A stretch of 6,133 bases of DNA from CAYICL01 sp964361885 (GTDB lineage: Bacteria > Patescibacteriota > Microgenomatia > UBA1400 > CG1-02-47-37), in contig CAYICL010000038.1 in NCBI GenBank assembly GCA_964361885.1, positions 1-6,133 on the forward strand, read 5' to 3'. The number at the start of each line of letters is the position of its first letter. Positions within the stretch are counted from its first letter, which is position 1. The translations under genes and the position numbers were made by a program. Positions 1 through 4,535 of the stretch are shown piece after piece. The notes below the pieces were generated by a model that was not told the origin of the DNA, did not search any database, and saw nothing but the letters and a program-made list of their open reading frames with translations.

Positions 1-2
1 AT

Positions 3-506
3 ACTTTAAGCGTCGCCTCGCTCACTTCTCCTACCGGCTCTCTTAATCTCTTGGCCGGCTTAATGACCTTGGACAGCTCCGGTTTGGCCGTAATCAACGG
101 CGATCTGACCGTTACCGGAACTTTAACTGCCCAAACCGGCCGGTTTAGCGATCTTTTAGTAGCCAACCTCGAAGCTACCGGCAGCGCCAAGTTCAAAGAA
201 ATCACTACTGAAGGTTTGATCATTGCCAACGCTCAAACCAGTCCGCCCGAAGCCACCAGTTCCAGTAGTATCACTACCAATGCTACTGCCGGTAAAGCTG
301 TCCTACCCAGCCATACTACTGAGTTCACTGTCAACAATCCTCAAATTACCGCTGAAACTTTAATCTATGTCACTCCTATCGGCGACCCCCAAAACCAAGT
401 CCTTTATGTCAAAGCCAAAAAAGCCGGCCAGTGGTTTAAAGTCGCTCTTAACCAGCCCTTAGCTTACGACCTTGAATTTAATTGGTGGATTATTAAATTA
501 GAGTGA
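3..506 (+). CDS. C-terminal part of a repeat-containing surface protein (5' truncated)
   Basis: The frame is open from the left edge to the TGA at 504-506 (167 residues), so the TTG at 51 and ATG at 63 are probably internal codons and the true start lies outside the window. The first half has short beta-rich units such as GDLTVTGTLTAQTG and RFSDLLVANLEATGSAKF, the style of phage-tail-like or cell-surface stalk repeats in which each strand turn ends in Gly/Thr. A Ser/Thr/Pro-rich hinge (SPPEATSSSS) follows. The last roughly 75 residues form a compact beta domain beginning near NATAGKAVLP and ending in FNWWIIKLE. I recall similar C-terminal domains on large CPR surface proteins, but this is memory and not a search. 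No enzyme motif and no C-terminal membrane anchor is visible, so the tail may be a cap, binding or self-association domain. Exact function is unknown. Confidence 0.7.
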   Translation, partial: TLSVASLTSPTGSLNLLAGLMTLDSSGLAVINGDLTVTGTLTAQTGRFSDLLVANLEATGSAKFKEITTEGLIIANAQTSPPEATSSSSITTNATAGKAVLPSHTTEFTVNNPQITAETLIYVTPIGDPQNQVLYVKAKKAGQWFKVALNQPLAYDLEFNWWIIKLE

Positions 507-524
507 CAAGGTCGGACCTTGTCA
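504..524. terminator. Symmetric hairpin between convergent genes
   Basis: TGACAAGGTC (504-513) and GACCTTGTCA (515-524) are perfect reverse complements around a single G, which gives about 8-9 bp of stem once the loop opens. It lies between two convergent genes and can fold identically in both transcripts, as expected of a bidirectional terminator. No strong T-run follows on either strand (GTTTATG on plus, CTCTAATTTAATAATC on minus), so termination strength is uncertain. The outermost triplets are the stop codons of the two genes. Confidence 0.6.
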
Positions 525-935
525 GTTTATGATCTGTCTTAAATAAGCCGGAAGATGTTTTAAAGCTAAATTAATGCCGGCATAGACTTTTTTAGGATCA
601 ATCGTGTCATATTCATGTGCCAAAATATTTCTTAAGCCGACGGCCGGCTTAACAGTATCCAGTAGTTTCTTGTTGATGGCTTTGTGTTTAAACAGTTGCG
701 CGAAAGAATCTGTATAATCAGTAGGAATGGTTTGATATTTCTCTTTAAGAATGTGGTAATTGATGTCAATTAGGCGGCCAATGATGCGTTCCAACAAACG
801 TTCAACCTGCAGCTGCAGCAGATAGTCGACAAGATATTGCTTAAGACTTAAATTTTTATAACTGCTCAATATTTTTAGATCATTGAGTATCAAACTGGCT
901 TTGCGGTTTACCAGCTTAGAATCAAACACCATCAT
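522..935 (-). CDS. hepT: HEPN-domain toxin of an MNT-HEPN pair (HepT/DUF86-like)
   Basis: 137 residues, almost wholly helical, the usual length for DUF86/HepT. The signature RX4HXY is present as RNILAHEY: R102, H107 and Y109. In this family Arg and His form the RNase active site of the HEPN dimer, and the Tyr is the residue AMPylated by the MntA antitoxin in characterised systems. The preceding GLRN context and the following D-x-x-D/K segment (TIDPKKVY) also match DUF86. All key residues are intact, so an active toxin is plausible. The start overlaps the antitoxin gene by 14 nt. ATG codons at 935 and 932 are both possible; AAGGAG at 949-954 lies 13 nt from the first, a long spacing, so expression probably relies on translational coupling. 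The predicted role is cleavage of cellular RNA when not neutralised, for element maintenance or phage defence (inference). Confidence 0.88.
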   Translation of the reverse strand: MMVFDSKLVNRKASLILNDLKILSSYKNLSLKQYLVDYLLQLQVERLLERIIGRLIDINYHILKEKYQTIPTDYTDSFAQLFKHKAINKKLLDTVKPAVGLRNILAHEYDTIDPKKVYAGINLALKHLPAYLRQIIN

Positions 936-1326
936 AGTTTTTAAGCAGCTCCTTGACTGCTGTTTGTTCCCGCTGAAAATATGGTTGATAATCTTGATAG
1001 CGGTGAAAAGCTGTCAGTTTAAGTTTTTCCAAATCTTTTGGCTTTCCTGCCAGCAATTTTACTTGGCCACTAACTAGTTTTAACAATAAAGGGTCGGCAT
1101 GAGCTAGGTCGGTGAGATCGATTTTGTCCGCCGGAAAAACAGCCGCCAAATCATTAATTAGTTTCAGCCTATCGATGGCTTGGTGCGGATTTTTTGCTAG
1201 CACCGCCACGTCAACATCACTTTTATCATGGCTTAAACCACTAACGGTCGAGCCGTGCAACAAGATTAACGCCAGTCTGTGCTTACGGCAAATTTGATCA
1301 ATTATTCTCTGTTTTGGAGATTTCAT
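922..1326 (-). CDS. mntA: MNT-type nucleotidyltransferase antitoxin (MntA-like)
   Basis: 134 residues with the minimal nucleotidyltransferase motif GSX10DXD: G25-S26, then D37 and D39 (GSTVSGLSHDKSDVDV). D70 in KIDLTDL fits the third metal-binding acid. In characterised HEPN/MNT systems this enzyme adds AMP from ATP to the toxin Tyr and so inactivates it; both partners' key residues are present here. ATG at 1326 is chosen because it begins just before the fold and lies 6 nt after a TATAAT box. The same frame stays open to 1515, but that extension reads the complement of the pilin gene and gives an unlikely basic N-terminus. No Shine-Dalgarno is seen, consistent with a leaderless mRNA. It is the first gene of the mntA-hepT operon. 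A stand-alone MNT protein is a less likely alternative given the adjacent HEPN. Confidence 0.87.
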   Translation of the reverse strand: MKSPKQRIIDQICRKHRLALILLHGSTVSGLSHDKSDVDVAVLAKNPHQAIDRLKLINDLAAVFPADKIDLTDLAHADPLLLKLVSGQVKLLAGKPKDLEKLKLTAFHRYQDYQPYFQREQTAVKELLKNYDGV

Positions 1327-1332
1327 GATTAA

Positions 1333-1341
1333 ATTATAACA
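1333..1341 (-). promoter_or_regulatory. Extended -10 promoter for mntA-hepT
   Basis: Read on the minus strand this is TGTTATAAT, an extended -10 (TGn-TATAAT). It ends 6 nt before the mntA ATG, which would put the transcription start at or next to the start codon. No recognisable -35 is seen, which an extended -10 can tolerate. Confidence 0.6.
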
Positions 1342-1345
1342 TAGA

Positions 1346-1357
1346 TAGTATATACTA
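1346..1357. promoter_or_regulatory. 12-bp palindrome in the divergent spacer (candidate operator)
   Basis: TAGTATATACTA is a perfect palindrome in the 40-bp spacer between the divergent mntA-hepT and pilin operons. It overlaps the pilin -10 candidate and sits just upstream of the mntA -10, so a bound protein could affect both promoters. An operator role is inferred from symmetry and position; AT-rich promoter DNA can produce such palindromes by chance. Confidence 0.35.
1351..1356 (+). promoter_or_regulatory. -10 box candidate for the pilin operon
   Basis: TATACT matches the -10 consensus at 5 of 6 positions and ends 10 nt before the pilin 1 ATG at 1367. Transcription would start within a few bases of the ATG, and no Shine-Dalgarno is present. 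No clear -35 is seen. Confidence 0.4.
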
Positions 1358-1366
1358 AATTCTAGT

Positions 1367-2187
1367 ATGCCTAAACGCAGCCTGCCCCGAGCGAAGTCGA
1401 GGGGTTTTACTCTAATCGAAATCCTTATCGTTTTCTCTATTATTGCTATTCTTACCATTCTCGGCTTTATGTCCTGGAAAGCCCAGATTGATAAAGCCAA
1501 TGACGCCAGACGCAAAGCCGATTTGGAACGCTTAAGAATCGCCTTTGAAGATTTTTATAACGACTANNNNNNNNNNNNNNNNNNNNNNNNNNNNNNNNNN
1601 NNNNNNNNNNNNNNNNNNNNNNNNNNNNNNNNNNNNNNNNNNNNNNNNNNNNNNNNNNNNNNNNNNGCAAAGCCGATTTGGAACGCTTAAGAATCGCCTT
1701 TGAAGATTTTTATAACGACTATAACTGCTACCCGCCGGCCGGCATTCTTGATCCCAACTTTCTTAGCAATTGCGGCGGCGGTGACTTAAAACCTTACTTG
1801 GATAAAATTCCCTGCGACCCGGTCACCCGTGATCCTTATGTCTTCCAGTTAAAAGATGAATGCCACAAATACCGCGTCTTAGGCTCTCTTTCTTATAAAT
1901 CTGATCCAGTTATTGCCAAGCTTGGCTGTGATGGTGCTGACGGCTGTGGCTATACCGGTTTCGAAACCTACAACTATGGTATTGCCAGCCCTAACCTTCT
2001 GGTAGGTAATCCCAGCGCTTCTCCACCCTCTTCCCCGGCGCCATCATTCGCTCCCGGCCCTTATGGCTGTGACAGTAAAGGTGTCTGTAACGATTACGGT
2101 TCCAAACCCTGCCCCTTAAAGTTTGCCGATGTTAACGAATGTCTGAATTATTGTCCAATTTCTCAATTAAATGAACGCTGTGATTAA
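1367..2187 (+). CDS. Type IV pilin-like protein 1, cysteine-rich (split by scaffold gap)
   Basis: The N-terminus has a 13-residue basic leader ending in Gly, then FTLIEILIVFSIIAILTILG: a class III prepilin signal cut by prepilin peptidase (PilD) after Gly13, with Glu at mature position 5 and a hydrophobic alpha-1 helix. The reading frame enters 100 Ns at 1567 and resumes in another frame after an exact 55-nt repeat. Removing the Ns and one repeat copy (155 nt) restores one continuous 221-residue protein, the version I favour. After the pilin motif (RRKADLERL...FYNDYNCYPP) comes a domain with six cysteines, a Pro/Ser linker at about 163-180 and a terminal module with six more at 183, 189, 197, 207, 211 and 220, suggesting disulfides outside the cell. 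Likely a minor pilin or pilus-tip adhesin; a pseudopilin is an alternative. It is first in a three-gene operon. Confidence 0.8.
1385..1404 (+). repeat. REP-like palindrome inside the pilin 1 leader
   Basis: CCCCGAGCGAAGTCGAGGGG can fold with CCCC/GGGG and GA/TC pairs, a GCGAAG loop and a GA bulge. The layout resembles the widespread REP-like family CCCTGAGCGAAGTCGAAGGG (from memory), with the outer pair changed on both arms. It encodes leader residues P7-R8-A9-K10-S11-R12 and the first two bases of the Gly codon at the cleavage site. TTTT follows. Confidence 0.6.
1512..1566 (+). repeat. 55-nt exact repeat, left copy, ending at the N gap
   Basis: This stretch is identical over 55 nt to 1667-1721 and ends exactly where the Ns begin; the other copy starts exactly where they end. 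It encodes KADLERLRIAFEDFYND of pilin 1. The pattern fits two contigs sharing a terminal k-mer rather than a biological tandem repeat. Confidence 0.9.
1567..1666. other. Scaffold gap of 100 Ns, probably a false gap
   Basis: Exactly 100 Ns, the usual placeholder for unknown size. The 55-nt exact duplicate on both edges implies the flanking contigs overlap, so the true distance is probably zero or negative. A real insertion, such as the rest of one pilin plus the start of a recent duplicate, cannot be excluded. Confidence 0.9.
1667..1721 (+). repeat. 55-nt exact repeat, right copy, starting at the N gap
   Basis: Second copy of 1512-1566. It continues in frame into the rest of the pilin 1 body (NCYPPAGILDP...), which fits collapsing the two copies into one. 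Confidence 0.9.
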
Positions 2188-2188
2188 T

Positions 2189-2689
2189 ATGAAAAGGGGT
2201 TTTACCCTCGTCGAACTCTTGGTGGTAATCACCATCATAGGTATTTTGGCCAGCATCGGTTTAAGCACCTTCACTTCTGCCCAGGCCAAAGGCCGCGATG
2301 CCAAACGCAAAGCTCATTTGCGCCAGCTGGCCGACAGCTTTGAAGCCTACTACAATGACAAAAAACAATATCCTGCCGATGACGGTGCCGGCAACCTTAT
2401 GGCCTGTGGCGCCGGAGCTATTGAAGCTTGTATTTGGGGAACTTCCAGTATGCAGAACACTACCACCGAAACGGTTTACATGGTACAGCTTCCCAGCGAC
2501 CCAACCAGCAACCGAAGTTACTACTATGACTCTTTGGAAAACAATACCAAATTTCAGCTTTATGCCCGTTTGGAAAACGAGCGCGACCCCAATCTGATCA
2601 CTATCACCAACCCTGAATGTGGTACTGGCATCATTTGTAATTATGGTATCAGCAGTAGTAATATTTCTCCCGAGGAGGGCAGATTATGA
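2189..2689 (+). CDS. Type IV pilin-like protein 2
   Basis: Starting at ATG 2189 gives 166 residues beginning MKRG, then FTLVELLVVITIIGILASIG: a textbook short prepilin leader with cleavage after Gly4, Glu at mature position 5 and a hydrophobic alpha-1 helix. An upstream ATG at 2171 would add six residues and overlap pilin 1; I prefer 2189 because it gives the standard leader and lies one base after the pilin 1 TAA, suggesting coupled translation in the absence of a Shine-Dalgarno. The motif KRKAHLRQL...YYNDKKQYPA parallels pilins 1 and 3. Four cysteines lie in two pairs (ACGAGAIEAC and ECGTGIIC), and the C-terminal NYGISSSN resembles NYGIASPN of pilin 1, supporting paralogy. Predicted to be a membrane-assembled minor pilin or pseudopilin. 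No assembly ATPase, platform protein or peptidase is encoded in this window. Confidence 0.85.
   Translation: MKRGFTLVELLVVITIIGILASIGLSTFTSAQAKGRDAKRKAHLRQLADSFEAYYNDKKQYPADDGAGNLMACGAGAIEACIWGTSSMQNTTTETVYMVQLPSDPTSNRSYYYDSLENNTKFQLYARLENERDPNLITITNPECGTGIICNYGISSSNISPEEGRL
2672..2679 (+). promoter_or_regulatory. Strong Shine-Dalgarno for pilin 3
   Basis: GAGGAGGG lies 6 nt before the ATG at 2686, within the end of pilin 2. It is the only strong, well-spaced ribosome site among the leading codons of the window and fixes the pilin 3 start. Confidence 0.8.
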
Positions 2690-3117
2690 AACCAAAAAGC
2701 TTACCCCGACTTCGCGTCGGGGGTTTTACCCTTATCGAACTCTTGGTCGTTGTTTCCATCCTTGGTATCTTGGTCGGCCTGATTGTCAACAACCTGTCCG
2801 ATAGCCGCGCCCGCGCCCGCGACTCCCAGAAAAAATCCAATCTTATCCAGCTAAAAACAGCTTTAAGGTTGTACTATAACGACTATCAAAAATATCCAGC
2901 AGTCAGCCCTGGAGTTCCTGGCGGCAGCTTTACAGTCAACAACACTATCTACATGAAACAACTGCCGGCCGAATTCACTTATAGCTATATTGATGATGAC
3001 AGTTTTACCCTCAAAGTCACTCTGGAAAACACCTCTGACCCTGATCTGGCTACCAGCCAAAAAAGTTGTCTTGATGCCGCTGACGGCAGTCTTTACTTCT
3101 ACGTCTGCTCCGACTAA
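2686..3117 (+). CDS. Type IV pilin-like protein 3
   Basis: 143 residues. The ATG overlaps the pilin 2 stop as ATGA, so translation is coupled. A 13-residue leader (MKPKSLPRLRVGG) is followed by FTLIELLVVVSILGILVGLI, with predicted PilD cleavage after Gly13 and Glu at mature position 5. The shared body motif is QKKSNLIQL...YYNDYQKYPA. Two cysteines near the end (KSCLDAADG and FYVCSD) could form one disulfide loop like the D-region of type IV pilins. The leader matches pilin 1 in length and in the SLPR segment, yet its REP-like palindrome has the opposite orientation. It is the shortest of the three and the last gene of the operon. Likely a minor pilin or pseudopilin; I cannot assign which subunit. 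Confidence 0.85.
   Translation: MKPKSLPRLRVGGFTLIELLVVVSILGILVGLIVNNLSDSRARARDSQKKSNLIQLKTALRLYYNDYQKYPAVSPGVPGGSFTVNNTIYMKQLPAEFTYSYIDDDSFTLKVTLENTSDPDLATSQKSCLDAADGSLYFYVCSD
2704..2722 (+). repeat. REP-like perfect hairpin inside the pilin 3 leader
   Basis: CCCCGAC-TTCGC-GTCGGGG is a perfect 7-bp stem with a 5-nt loop, followed by GTTTT. It encodes PRLRVG and the first base of the Gly codon at the cleavage site. Its reverse complement contains GCGAAGTCG, the same core found on the plus strand in pilin 1, so the two elements lie in opposite orientation. As a GC-rich hairpin followed by Ts it could also slow transcription. Confidence 0.65.
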
Positions 3118-3153
3118 AACCATCCATATTCCCGACAGCCAAGCCGGGTAATC

Positions 3154-3176
3154 TTAGTAGGAAATTTTGGGAAATA
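3154..3176 (+). repeat. 23-nt imperfect direct repeat, left of the ATPase gene
   Basis: Matches 4513-4535 at 20 of 23 positions, with an identical 14-nt core AATTTTGGGAAATA (3163-3176 and 4522-4535). It lies in the spacer after pilin 3, just upstream of the ATPase promoter. Confidence 0.75.
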
Positions 3177-3181
3177 ATAAC

Positions 3182-3209
3182 TTGACACTCATACTATCTA
3201 TGCTATTAT
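3182..3209 (+). promoter_or_regulatory. Leaderless promoter of the ATPase gene
   Basis: A consensus -35 TTGACA (3182-3187) is followed after 16 nt by TATTAT (3204-3209), with TGC before it making an extended -10. The ATG at 3217 is 7 nt downstream, so the predicted start site falls at the start codon; no Shine-Dalgarno fits. The 20 bp at 3190-3209 match the mntA promoter (1333-1352, minus strand) at 17 of 20 positions. Confidence 0.75.
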
Positions 3210-3216
3210 TGAGTAT

Positions 3217-4476
3217 ATGATCAATAATTCTCCTGCCAAAATTGAGAAGTATTACATACCTAGGAAGCTTGAGGATGGGATAAAAAAATATATCTCTCTT
3301 CCCCAAATCCTCGCTATCATCGGACCGAGAAGATCTGGTAAGACGACTTTTATGTTGCATTTAGAGAAAAGTTTGAAAAACTGTTTTTATTTAAATTTTG
3401 AAAATCAAAAAGTATTAGACCTTTTTGATCAGGATATTGAAAGCTTCGCCAAGCTTTATGTAAATCCCAACCGATACCTTATTATTGATGAATTTCAATA
3501 TGCTAAAAAGGGCGGAAAAAACCTGAAATTTCTTTTTGATTTCTATCCGAAAACAAAAATTTTTATTTCCGGATCTTCTAGTATCGATCTAACTGTCAAA
3601 ACTCTAAAATATTTAGTAGGAAGAGTGTTGGTGTTTAACCTATTTCCTTTTGACTTTGAAGAATTTCTATTCGCCCGCGATCATAAACTCTCTTCATTAT
3701 TATCTTCGTTAAGTAGCCGTACTTCCTCGCCTCTTGTTAAAGACTGCCAGAAATATTTTGAGGAATATCTACTATTTGGAGGTTATCCGGAAGTAGTACT
3801 TGCTAAAGATTTGGAAACCAAAAAAACCCTTTTGGAAAATATTTACAGTTTGTATTTCCTTAGGGAAGTCAGGGATTTAGTCAGTCTTTCGGATGATTAT
3901 AAGCTGAAAAATCTAATCAAAGCTTTGTCATTGCAAATCGGCAACATCATCTCTTATAAGGAACTCTCTTCTCTTTCCGGTTTTGAATTTAGAACGCTTA
4001 AGAGGTATTTGAATTTTCTTGAAAAAACTTTTGTGGCTTTCTTTCTTTTGCCGTATTTTACGAATAAAAGGACAGAACTGTCTAAAAACCCGAAGATTTA
4101 TTTTTTTGATACCGGCCTGAGAAATTCCTTGTTAGACAATTTTTCCCCGCTTGACTCGCGGGTCGACAAAGGAGCTCTCATTGAAAATTTTGTGGCTTTG
4201 ACTCTTAAACGCGAGGGTAAAGAATTGAAATTTTGGAGAACCAAGAACAAATCCGAAGTGGATTTCGTACTTGAAAAAGAAGGACAACTTATTCCTCATG
4301 AGGTTAAGACGGGTGTTGTAACAAACATTCCTGTCTCCCTGGTCGGTTTTATCGAAAAATATTCTCCTTCTTGTGCCTTTGTGGTTAATGCATCTTTTGG
4401 AAAAGTCAAAAAAATCAAAAAAACCTCCGTTAATTTTGTTCCCTACTGGCAACCGGATATCTTGCAGATATCATAA
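3217..4476 (+). CDS. AAA family ATPase with C-terminal DUF4143 domain
   Basis: 419 residues, typical for the AAA_14/DUF4143 family (COG1373). Walker A is GPRRSGKT at 36-43, Walker B is LIIDE with D91-E92, and a sensor-1-like strand is KIFISGSSS (114-122). A helical, winged-helix-like middle is followed by the DUF4143 region: YFFDTGLRNSLL, a Glu in ALIENFVAL, then SEVDFVLE and HEVK. D349, E362 and K364 form a PD-(D/E)XK-like D...ExK pattern, so all expected ATPase and putative nuclease residues are intact. The cellular role of this family is not established; its patchy distribution suggests mobile or defence-linked use (inference). The gene has its own leaderless promoter, looks more A/T-rich in codon choice (TTT, AAA, AAT) than the pilins, and is bracketed by 23-nt direct repeats, all consistent with a transferable cassette. 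It is probably cytoplasmic. Confidence 0.9.
   Translation: MINNSPAKIEKYYIPRKLEDGIKKYISLPQILAIIGPRRSGKTTFMLHLEKSLKNCFYLNFENQKVLDLFDQDIESFAKLYVNPNRYLIIDEFQYAKKGGKNLKFLFDFYPKTKIFISGSSSIDLTVKTLKYLVGRVLVFNLFPFDFEEFLFARDHKLSSLLSSLSSRTSSPLVKDCQKYFEEYLLFGGYPEVVLAKDLETKKTLLENIYSLYFLREVRDLVSLSDDYKLKNLIKALSLQIGNIISYKELSSLSGFEFRTLKRYLNFLEKTFVAFFLLPYFTNKRTELSKNPKIYFFDTGLRNSLLDNFSPLDSRVDKGALIENFVALTLKREGKELKFWRTKNKSEVDFVLEKEGQLIPHEVKTGVVTNIPVSLVGFIEKYSPSCAFVVNASFGKVKKIKKTSVNFVPYWQPDILQIS
4456..4472 (+). repeat. Small inverted repeat at the ATPase 3' end
   Basis: GATATC-TTGCA-GATATC covers the last codons of the ATPase gene. Each arm is itself a palindrome, so the repeat is both direct and inverted. A 6-bp AT-rich stem is weak; it could contribute to transcript end formation with the next inverted repeat. 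Confidence 0.3.
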
Positions 4477-4500
4477 GAAAATACTATGGTGGATATTTTC
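4477..4500. repeat. Inverted repeat between the ATPase and hydrolase genes
   Basis: GAAAATA (4477-4483) and TATTTTC (4494-4500) are reverse complements around a 10-nt loop, directly after the ATPase stop codon and directly before the -10 box at 4504. It may be a weak terminator for the ATPase gene or an operator covering the -35 region of the hydrolase promoter. Position is the only support for either role. Confidence 0.4.
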
Positions 4501-4503
4501 GAC

Positions 4504-4509
4504 TATAAT
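4504..4509 (+). promoter_or_regulatory. -10 box candidate for the hydrolase gene
   Basis: A perfect TATAAT that would start transcription near 4516, just before GGAG (4518-4521) and the candidate starts at 4526 and 4539. No convincing -35 is visible; the expected position lies in the inverted repeat at 4477-4500. Confidence 0.5.
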
Positions 4510-4512
4510 ATA

Positions 4513-4535
4513 TTAGTGGAGAATTTTGGGAAATA
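4513..4535 (+). repeat. 23-nt imperfect direct repeat, right of the ATPase gene
   Basis: Second copy of the element at 3154-3176 (20 of 23 identical). Here it forms the short 5' leader of the hydrolase gene and contains the GGAG and the in-frame TTG at 4526. Confidence 0.75.

Noticed and set aside
807..818. CTGCAGCTGCAG palindrome in hepT
   Set aside because: It encodes an ordinary LQLQ helix segment within a conserved gene; no regulatory context.
1327..1515. In-frame N-terminal extension of mntA up to 1515 on the minus strand
   Set aside because: It is the antisense of the pilin 1 leader and helix and would overlap that gene; the nucleotidyltransferase fold begins just after ATG 1326, which has a well-placed -10.
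1678..2187. A separate gene starting at TTG 1678 after the N gap
   Set aside because: It would lack the prepilin leader and begin inside the 55-nt repeat; it is the body of pilin 1.
3131..3147. CCCG...CGGG as a terminator after the pilin operon
   Set aside because: Only 4 bp of stem with a loop of about 9 nt and no T-run; too weak to call.
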